DNA of 64,000 bases from UBA5158 sp040389045 (lineage in GTDB: Bacteria; Pseudomonadota; Gammaproteobacteria; DSM-16500): NCBI GenBank assembly GCA_040389045.1, contig JAZKAT010000015.1:1-64000 (forward strand), given 5' to 3'. Below are positions 23,375-31,192 of this stretch, in pieces. Positions within the stretch are counted from its first letter, which is position 1. The number at the start of each line of letters is the position of its first letter. The notes beneath the pieces are model-generated. The model saw only the letters and a list, made by a program, of their open reading frames with translations, was not told the DNA's origin and did not search any database. The translations under genes were made by a program, and so were the position numbers.

Positions 23375-23839
23375 ATGAAATACATTAAAGCTATACCGAG
23401 CATTGCACTTCTTATCATGGTTTCAACAATTGCTAACGCAGAATCGATCACGCTTCCCCCAGCAAAAAAATCACCAAATCTGCCTATCATTCTTAAAATC
23501 CAGGCGATCTCCAGCAATACCTATATCAGTTCCTACAGCGACCAAACTTATACCGGGACTTCGACCAAAGCGCCTTGCACGGATTTACAATTATTTACGA
23601 ATGATTATCACTGGGTGGGCACCGTTAACGGGCTAACACAAAACTTGTCTTCCTTAGATTTGGTCCAGAAGTACGGCCAGAGAATAACTTGCCTTGAAGA
23701 AGATATTGTCTGGGACGAGAAGATTTATTCTACCGGCAAGATCCAATTGTTATGGGATGAAAACTCTAGAACCTATACCGCCGCGACTCCTAATAAAGCG
23801 ACTATTGATTTTAATACGGAAACGCCAGCAACCGAATAA
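23375..23839 (+). CDS. Hypothetical secreted protein
   Basis: A 154-residue protein with a clear signal peptide (Lys-x-x-Lys then a hydrophobic core, cut after Ala-Asn-Ala at residue 22). The mature part has two cysteines (about residues 67 and 109) that could form a disulfide and is rich in Thr, Ser and Tyr, suggesting a beta-rich periplasmic or secreted protein. No family is recognised. AAGGATTTTTCG precedes the ATG. It stands alone, divergent from the cyclase-like operon across about 190 bases and about 70 bases before the thioesterase gene. Confidence 0.65.
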   Translation: MKYIKAIPSIALLIMVSTIANAESITLPPAKKSPNLPIILKIQAISSNTYISSYSDQTYTGTSTKAPCTDLQLFTNDYHWVGTVNGLTQNLSSLDLVQKYGQRITCLEEDIVWDEKIYSTGKIQLLWDENSRTYTAATPNKATIDFNTETPATE

Positions 23840-23909
23840 AATACTGACTTTAGCCCCCAAAAAATTATATAGTAGTATATTGAACCAAAACTATATACGG
23901 TGGGCTAAA

Positions 23910-24422
23910 ATGAATATGATCTTGCGGTTTATTTATTTGCTGCTAGTAGTAAGTTTTCGTAAAAAAGTCAAAATTCTTGATAAAGTCCAAACACCATTCC
24001 GGGTCTGCATAACAGACCTGGATTTGTTAATGCATATGAATAATGGCAAGTATTTTTCTATCATGGATTTGGCGCGTGTTGATTTAATGCTACGTAGCGG
24101 TTCAGCACAAATTTTACAAACAAATGGGATTTATCCAGTTGTTGTCGCGGAAACCATGCATTTTAGAAAATCATTAAAATTATTTAATACGTTTAATGTT
24201 GAAACCCAACTACTAGGCTGGGATGAAAAAGATTTTTACGTGGAACAACAATTTTTGCGTAACGATGAAATATACGCGCGGGCATTGGTAAAAGCCCGCA
24301 TGTTAAAACGTAGCGGCGAGAAAATAACTCCTGCTGATTGTTTAACATTAGTTGGCTCAAGCCGCACCTCTCCCCCCTTACCAGATTATTTAAAAACGTG
24401 GCTGACAACCACGGAATTATAA
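23910..24422 (+). CDS. Acyl-CoA thioesterase-like protein (hotdog fold)
   Basis: A 170-residue 4HBT/hotdog-fold protein, close in layout to THEM6-like thioesterases. A hydrophobic N-terminal segment (residues 3-14) may anchor it. The family motif is Thr-Asp-Leu-Asp-Leu-Leu-Met-His-Met-Asn-Asn-Gly-Lys-Tyr, where Asp and the His-x-Asn-Asn are typical. It probably cleaves acyl thioesters; the substrate is unknown. I chose ATG 23910 because homology begins there; the frame is open upstream to 23694 across the previous gene. Its last 6 bases overlap the convergent GST gene. Confidence 0.8.
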   Translation: MNMILRFIYLLLVVSFRKKVKILDKVQTPFRVCITDLDLLMHMNNGKYFSIMDLARVDLMLRSGSAQILQTNGIYPVVVAETMHFRKSLKLFNTFNVETQLLGWDEKDFYVEQQFLRNDEIYARALVKARMLKRSGEKITPADCLTLVGSSRTSPPLPDYLKTWLTTTEL

Positions 24423-25136
24423 TGCGTCAGCCATTGATGGGCTGGCCAGCATTTTCGTAATACGGTCGCAATAAGCGATTAACGAGGGAGTTTGTTTTAT
24501 ATAAGCTTGTAGCGGTGAATTAATTGGCGGATAAAGAATACACGATAAAAACGTATAAATAGTCGCGTCAATACTCGTTATTGAATCGCCTAAAAAAAAT
24601 GGCTGGTTACCTAACAATTCCGCCACCGCCGCTAAATCTTTTTGTCCCGCTGCATAAATATTTTCTTTCGATAAACGGCCGGTACCTTGCTGCCACAATT
24701 GTTTTTTAACTTTTTTCTGGATGACACCCGGCACGATAATTTGTAAAATTTTGGGTAAACTCTGAAAAAACTCCGCGCTGGTTTTTTTCCAATTATCTTC
24801 ATCTATCCAACGTGAATAAACGATAGCAAAATATAAATGGTCTTCCAACAAACGCTGCGCCATCACGGCCCGCGCTTGCTGGACTTGACTTAATTGCTGG
24901 TCCAGTGGGTTGCCGTAAGTTGCCTTTAGATAATCAATAATGACGGATGTATCACAAATAGTTTTATTACCGTCTTTGATAAAAGGTAATTTATGACTGG
25001 GTGATTTTTTTGGGATATTGATAAGATGCGTTTGATAGGGAATCCTGGCGAGCTTCAAATAAACTTCTAACTTCATACAAAACGGACTGGCATTCAATAA
25101 GCCCCAATGGGGTGGGTATTGATAGAGTTCTATCAT
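24417..25136 (-). CDS. Glutathione S-transferase family protein (metaxin/Fax-like)
   Basis: A 239-residue GST-fold protein. The thioredoxin-like N-terminal half has Ser-Pro-Phe-Cys-Met-Lys-Leu-Glu near residue 20 and Lys-Leu-Pro-Phe-Ile-Lys-Asp-Gly, Asp-Thr-Ser-Val-Ile-Ile-Asp-Tyr-Leu (glutathione-binding type). The helical C-terminal half carries Phe-Phe-Leu-Gly-Asp-Ser-Ile-Thr-Ser-Ile-Asp-Ala, the usual GST capping motif. The pattern is like the metaxin/Failed-axon branch often found in proteobacteria. Start ATG 25136 is preceded by AAGGA; the longer frame to 25241 has no homology. Detoxification role is inferred from the family. Confidence 0.82.
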   Translation of the reverse strand: MIELYQYPPHWGLLNASPFCMKLEVYLKLARIPYQTHLINIPKKSPSHKLPFIKDGNKTICDTSVIIDYLKATYGNPLDQQLSQVQQARAVMAQRLLEDHLYFAIVYSRWIDEDNWKKTSAEFFQSLPKILQIIVPGVIQKKVKKQLWQQGTGRLSKENIYAAGQKDLAAVAELLGNQPFFLGDSITSIDATIYTFLSCILYPPINSPLQAYIKQTPSLIAYCDRITKMLASPSMADAL

Positions 25137-25234
25137 GATGGCAAAGTCCTTTTTGTATTGTTTTGGTAGCAATAGATTACAATGGAAAAGTTTGTAGTGC
25201 CAGGGGTTATCAGTAAGCTCAAATCGCCCCAGTA

Positions 25235-25315
25235 CTGTCATTCCCGCGCAGGCGGGAATCCATTTATAGAGGATCCCATACCATGAATGGATTCCCGCCT
25301 GCGCGGGAATGACAG
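25235..25315. repeat. REP/BIME-like element, copy 2
   Basis: Perfect 30-base inverted arms (25235-25264 and 25286-25315), from CTGTCATTCCCGC to its complement, with a 21-base spacer. Each arm folds on itself around GCAG. It lies upstream of both the GST and the DEAD-box genes. Confidence 0.92.
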
Positions 25316-25570
25316 GATTGAGGACCTACCCTCAAAAAGATTACTTGCTTTTTCCTGAATAAACTGTGATCATAGCCGCGATAAGTTACATTTGATCATT
25401 CCCAATGCTCTTTCCCGCTGCTTCAAATTCGGGAGTTTACCTCTAGTTTTTCAAGGTCTACGTTGGCAATGAACTTTTAATCGCCAGCTACCTTGAGACT
25501 TCTAATCCTTCGTAATCGAATGAAGTCCTACCGGCTTGCATTTGTATTTTTTACGAGGAAAATCATCAAC
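25316..25570 (+). other. Gene-free leader of the DEAD-box helicase gene
   Basis: About 255 bases without a credible gene. The last part holds CTTCGTAATCGAATGAAG, a small hairpin 55-70 bases before the start codon. RhlE/CsdA-type helicase genes of gammaproteobacteria often have long 5' leaders linked to cold control or autoregulation, so this may be a long untranslated leader; that is inference. No promoter with two good boxes was seen. Confidence 0.3.
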
Positions 25571-27631
25571 ATGTCTTTTACATCATTTAATTTAAGCACC
25601 GATATTAATAAAGCATTAAGCGCCTGTGGCTACACCAGTCCGACACCAGTCCAAGCCAGTGCTATCCCAAACATTTTAGCCGGCAAAGATGTCGTTGCCT
25701 GTGCGCAAACTGGCACCGGTAAAACCGCGGCATTCGTGTTGCCTGCCCTGCACTGTGTCAGTGTACGCATTACCAGTACCAAACCACGAGTATTGATTTT
25801 AACCCCAACTCGCGAATTAGCCACCCAGATTACGACGGCTACGGCAAAATACGGCAAATTCATGCGTGTTAACCTGGCCAGTCTGGTTGGTGGCATGCCT
25901 TATCGCCAGCAATTACGTGAATTATCACGCCCGGTAGACATTATCGTCGCCACCCCAGGACGCTTGATGGACCATATGGCTAATGGCCGCCTGGACTTAT
26001 CCGGAATCGAAATGCTAGTGCTGGATGAAGCCGATCGTATGCTGGATATGGGCTTTATTGACGATGTCAAAGACATTGCCAACGCTACACCAAAAACACG
26101 ACAAACCTTATTATTTAGCGCCACCGTAGATAATCAAATTTCAAATGTAGTGCGTCAATTGTTGAATAATCCGGTTAACATTGATTTATCCAGTGAGACT
26201 ATCGCTTCGCCGTTAATCGAACAGAAGCTTTATATAGTTGACAATATGCAGCATAAAAACCGTTTGTTAACACACTTCCTGGCTAACGATAATGTTTTTA
26301 AAGCGATTATTTTTTCCGCGACTAAAATCCATGCTGATCAATTAGCAAAACAATTACGCGACGATGGTTTTGCCGCTGCTCCCTTACATGGTGATTTGAA
26401 ACAAGCCGTGCGTAATCGCACCATCGAAAGTTTCCGCCGCAACAAAATTCAATTCCTGGTGGCGACCGATGTGGCTGCGCGTGGTCTTGATATTAATGAT
26501 GTGACCCACGTTATTAATTACGACTTGCCAAAATTCTCTGAGGATTATGTGCATCGTATCGGTCGAACTGGCCGTGCTGGCAAAACCGGCATTGCTTTAT
26601 CAATGGCATTACCGCTTGATGCGCGTCACTTACAAAAAATCGAACGCTACATCGGCCAAAAGATTCCTTTCTCGGTGGTCCCTGGCTTAGAACCCACGAA
26701 ACGTATGGGAAAAACCGGCGGGTCTGCTGCGCCAAGTGATCGCAAGAAAAAATTTGGTAAAAGCAATTCCAACAATAAAAGTGGTTATGCCCATCGTAAA
26801 GAAGGCAAATCCTTCGGCGCAAAGAAATCCGCTTCAAATGATGAGCCGCGTAAATATTTTTCCCGTGATGAACGTCCTGCTAGAAAGAACTATGTCCGCG
26901 ATGAACGACCAGCGACAAAAAGCTATTCCCGGGATGAACGACCAGCAGCCAAAAGCTTTTCCCGCGGTGAAAGACCAGCAGCAAAAAGCTATTCCCGTGA
27001 TGAAAGACCCGCAGCAAAAAGCTATTCNNNNNNNNNNNNNNNNNNNNNNNNNNNNNNNNNNNNNNNNNNNNNNNNNNNNNNNNNNNNNNNNNNNNNNNNN
27101 NNNNNNNNNNNNNNNNNNNNNNNNNNNGCAGCAAAAAGCTATTCCCGTGATGAAAGACCCGCAGCAAAAAGCTATTCTCGCGATGAAAGATCAGCACCAA
27201 AAAGCTATTCTCGCGATGAAAGACCCGCAGCAAAAAGCTATTCCCGTGATGAAAGACCAGCAACCAAAAGCTATTCACGTGACGAAAGGTCAGCGCCAAA
27301 AAGTTTTAATCGTGGTGAAAGACCAGCAAAAAGTTATTCACGTGATGAAAGACCCGCAACCAAAAGCTACTCCCGTGATGAAAGACCTGCGAATAGAAGC
27401 TTTGCGCGTGATGATAAACCTGCCAATCGCAATTTTTCTCGTGATGATAAACCAGCACGAAAAAGTTATTCGCGTGATGACCGGCCAGCAGGCAAAAGTT
27501 TTGCTCGCAACGATAAACCAGCGCGCAATTCCAATGCACGTTTTGCAAAAAAACCTGTGCAACAAGACAGTAGATTTGCGGAAGGACGTTCTGCTAAAAA
27601 TAAAGATAAGAAAAACCGCGCTACTACTTAA
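25571..27631 (+). CDS. DEAD-box RNA helicase (RhlE-like) with repetitive basic tail
   Basis: ATP-dependent RNA helicase. The core (residues 1-375) has all motifs: Q motif Thr-Pro-Thr-Pro-Val-Gln, Ala-Gln-Thr-Gly-Thr-Gly-Lys-Thr, Pro-Thr-Arg-Glu-Leu-Ala, Thr-Pro-Gly-Arg, Asp-Glu-Ala-Asp, Ser-Ala-Thr and His-Arg-Ile-Gly-Arg-Thr-Gly-Arg-Ala-Gly. The tail is made of about 20 visible copies of an 11-residue unit, Ser-Arg-Asp-Glu-Arg-Pro-Ala-Ala-Lys-Ser-Tyr, and is interrupted by the 100-N gap, so real length is unknown. Because the unit is 33 bp the frame stays open on both sides. Start ATG 25571 follows GAGGAAAATC. The last 4 bases overlap the convergent gene. Roles in ribosome assembly or RNA decay are known for the family. 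Confidence 0.9.
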   Translation: MSFTSFNLSTDINKALSACGYTSPTPVQASAIPNILAGKDVVACAQTGTGKTAAFVLPALHCVSVRITSTKPRVLILTPTRELATQITTATAKYGKFMRVNLASLVGGMPYRQQLRELSRPVDIIVATPGRLMDHMANGRLDLSGIEMLVLDEADRMLDMGFIDDVKDIANATPKTRQTLLFSATVDNQISNVVRQLLNNPVNIDLSSETIASPLIEQKLYIVDNMQHKNRLLTHFLANDNVFKAIIFSATKIHADQLAKQLRDDGFAAAPLHGDLKQAVRNRTIESFRRNKIQFLVATDVAARGLDINDVTHVINYDLPKFSEDYVHRIGRTGRAGKTGIALSMALPLDARHLQKIERYIGQKIPFSVVPGLEPTKRMGKTGGSAAPSDRKKKFGKSNSNNKSGYAHRKEGKSFGAKKSASNDEPRKYFSRDERPARKNYVRDERPATKSYSRDERPAAKSFSRGERPAAKSYSRDERPAAKSYXXXXXXXXXXXXXXXXXXXXXXXXXXXXXXXXXXAAKSYSRDERPAAKSYSRDERSAPKSYSRDERPAAKSYSRDERPATKSYSRDERSAPKSFNRGERPAKSYSRDERPATKSYSRDERPANRSFARDDKPANRNFSRDDKPARKSYSRDDRPAGKSFARNDKPARNSNARFAKKPVQQDSRFAEGRSAKNKDKKNRATT
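26854..27528 (+). repeat. 33-bp tandem coding repeats in the helicase tail
   Basis: Tandem units of about 33 bp (for example AAAAGCTATTCCCGTGATGA within GACCAGCAGC context), each giving 11 residues with one or two changes. Early and late units are diverged (Asp-Asp-Lys-Pro-Ala-Asn-Arg), central ones nearly identical. One unit near 27330 is 30 bp long (one residue lost). The near-identical centre explains the assembly gap. Confidence 0.9.
27028..27127. other. Assembly gap (100 N)
   Basis: Exactly 100 undetermined bases inside the tandem repeats, a placeholder length. If whole 33-bp units are missing, the true content would be 16 bases plus a multiple of 33, which keeps the reading frame. Confidence 0.98.
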
Positions 27632-28311
27632 ACCCTTTTAACCGCACGCATAGTTCCTGAGGAAAGCCGATTGGCATTAACTTCCTCAGGGATGGTCGCG
27701 GTATGAATTTGCAGGGTAGTACCCGTTATTTCAATTCTGTTTTGATTAATCTGCTCTATACTTTTTCGCAAAACCTGCGCCAATCCCAAATTTCTGGCAG
27801 GACTAAAAAATTGCTGTGGATTATGCCGGTTCTGGTCGGCAACTTTAGTTTGCAGCACATTAATAATATCCGTTTTTAGTGTTTTAAACTCATCAATCAT
27901 TTGCATCATTTCTTTCAACCGAATCTCTGGATGAAAAGCCACATTATGTTTCAAATGCTCGATACGCGTAATAAAATTATTTTTGCCATCCACCAATTCG
28001 AGGACTGCTGGTGTTTTGCCATCACCTGGATTAACCTTCAATTGTTTATCTACTACATTTTGTAATACCGCTTGGGCAAAACGTAAAATTATTAGTGACC
28101 CTGCGGTAATATCAGGCAGCAGAGTGGAACAAAACTGTAAGGCATCCAGCACGCCTAATGATTTTTCCTGTTCATCCTCAGGATTAATTTGGATTTGTTT
28201 AACCAATTCATTATGTAATAACACGATGCTAAAACGTAGTGTTTCCAGCAATCCTAAAAAGCCATTCCGAAACTGAGTTTCGGCAGGAGAATTTGAGTTG
28301 GGCGATTCCAT
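27628..28311 (-). CDS. Hypothetical helical protein with internal duplication
   Basis: I do not recognise this 227-residue protein. No signal peptide or clear membrane segment; it appears to be all-helical. Residues 24-55 and 75-106 look like a duplicated unit: Thr/Ile-Leu-Arg-Phe, a shared Leu-x-Asn, Lys-Gln, then Asn-Pro-x-Asp, with 11 of 32 positions identical at an offset of 51. The ATG at 28311 has the strong site GAGGGAG. It overlaps the 3' end of the helicase gene by 4 bases and is divergent from the malic enzyme gene. It could be a secreted effector or cytosolic scaffold; nothing decides this. Confidence 0.6.
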   Translation of the reverse strand: MESPNSNSPAETQFRNGFLGLLETLRFSIVLLHNELVKQIQINPEDEQEKSLGVLDALQFCSTLLPDITAGSLIILRFAQAVLQNVVDKQLKVNPGDGKTPAVLELVDGKNNFITRIEHLKHNVAFHPEIRLKEMMQMIDEFKTLKTDIINVLQTKVADQNRHNPQQFFSPARNLGLAQVLRKSIEQINQNRIEITGTTLQIHTATIPEEVNANRLSSGTMRAVKRV

Positions 28312-28481
28312 AGCGACTCCCTCTCATCTTTCTACCATTATATCGTAACTTAGCAGCTAGCGGGATTTATGCGTGGTAAGCAACTGATTCTTATATGCAA
28401 AGCAAATATCCCGCAATGCTTTTTTTGTATTCAGCCGTGCTTTGATCTATCATTAAATATAGACGTAGCTAGGGGTGATTT

Positions 28482-30188
28482 ATGGATTTTGAGTTTGCGG
28501 TAGATGCTAACGGCAAAACCTTTATTAAAACACAACTTACCGGCTATGCTCTGCTATCCAATCCCTTATTAAATAAAGGCACCGCCTTTACCCATCAAGA
28601 ACGCGAAGATTTAAATTTGATAGGTTTAATCCCTCATAATGAAAGCAATCTTACGGTCCAACGCGCACGGTCCTACGAGACCTTTCAAAATAAAGCTTCC
28701 GACATAGAAAAATATATTTATCTACGTGATTTGCAAGATTCCAATGAAACTTTGTTCTACAGTTTGTTACGCGAACATATCGCGGAACTCATGCCAATTG
28801 TATACACTCCAGTAGTTGGCTTAGGGTGCGAGCGTTTCAGTCATATTTACCGGCGCCCACGCGGCATATTTCTTAGCTATCCTGATCGCGAGCAAATCGA
28901 TAAAATTTTATTGCATCCACGTTTCAATCGAGTAAAAACCATTGTGGTTTCCGACGGTGAACGCATCCTGGGCTTAGGCGATCAAGGCGCCGGCGGCATG
29001 GGAATCCCGATTGGCAAACTCGCGCTTTATTGTGCTTGTGCTGGTATACATCCTTCCGCGACCTTGCCGGTATTGCTGGACACTGGCACTAATAATCCCG
29101 CCTTGCTCGCCGACCCGCTTTATATTGGCTGGCACCACGAACGCATACGCGGTGAAGAATATGCCAGCTTTATCGAATTATTCGTCCAGGCTATCAAAAA
29201 ACGTTTCCCCAAAGTTTTACTGCAATGGGAAGACTTCGCCCAATTGAATGCGACCCCCATTTTGGAACGTTACCGTGATGAGCTCTGTACTTTCAACGAT
29301 GACATACAAGGTACTGCCGCGGTCGCCGCGGGAACCTTATTTGCCGCCATGCGCGTTACTGGCATTCCAATAACCGAACAACGCATAGTAGTAGCAGGCG
29401 CGGGTTCAGCGGGTTGTGGCATTAGTAGTTTATTGTTAACCGCCATGATGGAAAATGGCCTTTCTGAAGACCAAGCTCGAAAACATTTTTATTTAGTGGA
29501 CCGCGATGGTTTGCTACTGGATGACATGCATAACTTAATGGCTTTCCAAAAACCTTTTGCCCAAAACAGAGAGGCTTTAAAAGACTGGCACCTGGATAAC
29601 GCGAACCATGTCAGCTTACACGATGTAGTGCGTTATGTGCATCCGACCTTATTAATTGGCGTGTCGGGGCAACCCGGCGTTTTTAAAGAGGAATTAATTC
29701 GTGATATGGCTGCGCACGTTAATCGTCCCATTATTTTTCCATTATCCAATCCAACCACCCGCAGCGAAGCGACGCCCGCGGATTTAATGAAGTGGACTGA
29801 TGAACGCGCCATCATTGGCACCGGCAGCCCATTTGGCAGTATTACCAAAAGCGGCAAATCCGTACGCGTGGACCAGACAAATAACTGTTATATTTTTCCA
29901 GGAATTGGTCTTGGCATCATTGCCGTTAAAGCCACGCGCATCACCGATAAAATGTTTATGGCCGCGGCCAAGGCCTTGGCCGAATGCTCGCCCGCTAAAA
30001 ACGATCCCAACGCTAATTTATTGCCGCCCCTGATGGACATTCGTGAAGTATCTTTACAAGTGGCCGTTGCCGTCGCGAAAGAAGCGATCAAAGCAGGTAT
30101 AGCAAAATATGATGAAATTGAACCATTAGAAGCGCGTATCGCCAGAATGATGTGGGCTACAGAATATTTTTCCTATGAAAAAATCTAA
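28482..30188 (+). CDS. maeA: NAD-dependent malic enzyme
   Basis: A 568-residue malic enzyme that decarboxylates malate to pyruvate with reduction of NAD. Family marks: Tyr-Thr-Pro-Val-Val-Gly with the catalytic Tyr, Val-Val-Ser-Asp-Gly-Glu-Arg-Ile-Leu-Gly-Leu-Gly-Asp-Gln-Gly-Ala-Gly-Gly-Met, Phe-Asn-Asp-Asp-Ile-Gln-Gly-Thr-Ala for metal binding, and the dinucleotide loop Gly-Ala-Gly-Ser-Ala-Gly. Length and layout fit the large, E. coli MaeA (SfcA) type. AGGGGTGATTT precedes the ATG. Upstream, AAAGCA...TGCTTTTTTT at about 28397-28426 could act as a weak terminator or attenuator. It feeds pyruvate and reducing power from the TCA cycle. Confidence 0.93.
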   Translation: MDFEFAVDANGKTFIKTQLTGYALLSNPLLNKGTAFTHQEREDLNLIGLIPHNESNLTVQRARSYETFQNKASDIEKYIYLRDLQDSNETLFYSLLREHIAELMPIVYTPVVGLGCERFSHIYRRPRGIFLSYPDREQIDKILLHPRFNRVKTIVVSDGERILGLGDQGAGGMGIPIGKLALYCACAGIHPSATLPVLLDTGTNNPALLADPLYIGWHHERIRGEEYASFIELFVQAIKKRFPKVLLQWEDFAQLNATPILERYRDELCTFNDDIQGTAAVAAGTLFAAMRVTGIPITEQRIVVAGAGSAGCGISSLLLTAMMENGLSEDQARKHFYLVDRDGLLLDDMHNLMAFQKPFAQNREALKDWHLDNANHVSLHDVVRYVHPTLLIGVSGQPGVFKEELIRDMAAHVNRPIIFPLSNPTTRSEATPADLMKWTDERAIIGTGSPFGSITKSGKSVRVDQTNNCYIFPGIGLGIIAVKATRITDKMFMAAAKALAECSPAKNDPNANLLPPLMDIREVSLQVAVAVAKEAIKAGIAKYDEIEPLEARIARMMWATEYFSYEKI

Positions 30189-30739
30189 GTACCACCCACA
30201 GCGGCATAATGCACAAAGAAAGTGACTGAAGCAGCTTGTTTTAATACCGCTTTATTCGAATCCAATAAGTTTGCCGAAACCTGATGAGTGCCGCGGGGTA
30301 ATTGATTCACTTGAAATTGCGTAGTCGCTGCTGGTTCACCCACTTTACTGCCATCGACAAATAATTGAATACTATCGCCCTTTTGCAAAGATGGAGCAAG
30401 ATTGAATTGGACCGCAATGTCACGCTGGTTTTGAAATGTTTGTTGTTCGGTGGGTGAAGAAATAGAAAAAGCCGTATAAGTTTGTCGCGCATCAGTGGTT
30501 TCCGTCGGCGTCACTCCAACTTTACCTGCCTTGCCGCTAGTGGCGGCGGCTTTCCCAGCCGCGGGGGCCGCAGGCGTGGAAAATGACGTAGTGGTTGGTG
30601 GGGGTAAATCAACACGAGTCGCATCGGTTGTCGGTATATCAGAATAACTGATATTACCCTTAGCGTCTTTTTGCATATAAATGGCAGCAACACAAGTCAA
30701 CGACAATAACAAAAAACTCACCAACAACAAATATCTCAT
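30185..30739 (-). CDS. DUF4124 domain protein, end of the minor pilin operon
   Basis: A 184-residue secreted protein. Signal peptide residues 1-19, then Ile-Tyr-Met-Gln-Lys-Asp-Ala-Lys-Gly-Asn-Ile-Ser-Tyr-Ser-Asp, the DUF4124 pattern; an Ala/Pro/Thr-rich linker (residues 45-85), and a C-terminal beta-sandwich-like part (Ser-Ile-Gln-Leu-Phe-Val-Asp-Gly-Ser, Leu-Pro-Arg-Gly-Thr-His-Gln-Val) with an Ig-like look. DUF4124 proteins are common in envelope and pilus loci; the function is unknown. It follows pilV by 9 bases and overlaps the malic enzyme 3' end by 4 bases. Confidence 0.8.
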   Translation of the reverse strand: MRYLLLVSFLLLSLTCVAAIYMQKDAKGNISYSDIPTTDATRVDLPPPTTTSFSTPAAPAAGKAAATSGKAGKVGVTPTETTDARQTYTAFSISSPTEQQTFQNQRDIAVQFNLAPSLQKGDSIQLFVDGSKVGEPAATTQFQVNQLPRGTHQVSANLLDSNKAVLKQAASVTFFVHYAAVGGT

Positions 30740-30748
30740 GTCGTTCTC

Positions 30749-31192
30749 CTAGTATAGGACCGTCGCTGAGAACACTGGCGTCAAGCCAGCAACATTCGTG
30801 GTTAAGGTAACCGACTGGGATGTGCCAACTTTATCTGTCCAACTGACAACGACATTAATACTATCATAAACAGGAGATGCCACCGGGGTCACGGTCCAGG
30901 TTATAGTATAAGTAGTATTAGTGCCTACTGAGGTAGAACTACCTGAAACAATGCTGCTAAACGCCGTATAAGGTGATTGTGTATTCAGTACCTGATAATC
31001 ACGCAAAGTTTCTAATTGACTTAATGCAAGAACTGTTGCGTCACTACGTTGCAATGCCAGACTATCTTTATAGGAAAGTGCCGCCTGAAATTTCATTAAT
31101 GAAATACAGGCAATAGTCACGATGACGCACACAATCAAAATTTCGATTAGACCTTGTCCCGATTGCTTGTGTAAGCTGGGCTCTTTTATCAT
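30749..31192 (-). CDS. pilV: Minor pilin PilV
   Basis: A 147-residue type IV prepilin-like protein. The leader Met-Ile-Lys-Glu-Pro-Ser-Leu-His-Lys-Gln-Ser-Gly-Gln-Gly ends in Gly and is followed by Leu-Ile-Glu-Ile-Leu-Ile-Val, with a Glu at position 3 of the mature part rather than 5, as in many PilV proteins. The rest is Ser/Thr-rich and beta-type. ATG 31192 is preceded by GGAAGGA; it overlaps the pilX stop (TGATG). As a minor pilin it would prime pilus assembly with PilW, PilX and FimT in a tip complex. Confidence 0.82.
   Translation of the reverse strand: MIKEPSLHKQSGQGLIEILIVCVIVTIACISLMKFQAALSYKDSLALQRSDATVLALSQLETLRDYQVLNTQSPYTAFSSIVSGSSTSVGTNTTYTITWTVTPVASPVYDSINVVVSWTDKVGTSQSVTLTTNVAGLTPVFSATVLY

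Noticed and set aside
23694..23909. N-terminal 72-residue extension of the thioesterase
   Set aside because: It overlaps the secreted-protein gene out of frame and shows no homology; ATG 23910 begins the conserved part.
26854..27528. Direct repeats considered as a CRISPR array
   Set aside because: The repeats are contiguous without unique spacers and are in frame with a helicase gene.
26736..27641. Second long open frame (about 300 codons) through the helicase tail, and a minus-strand frame at 26880-27299
   Set aside because: Both arise because the 33-bp repeat has no stop codon in several frames. They have no ribosome binding site and no protein-like start; the DEAD-box frame explains the region.
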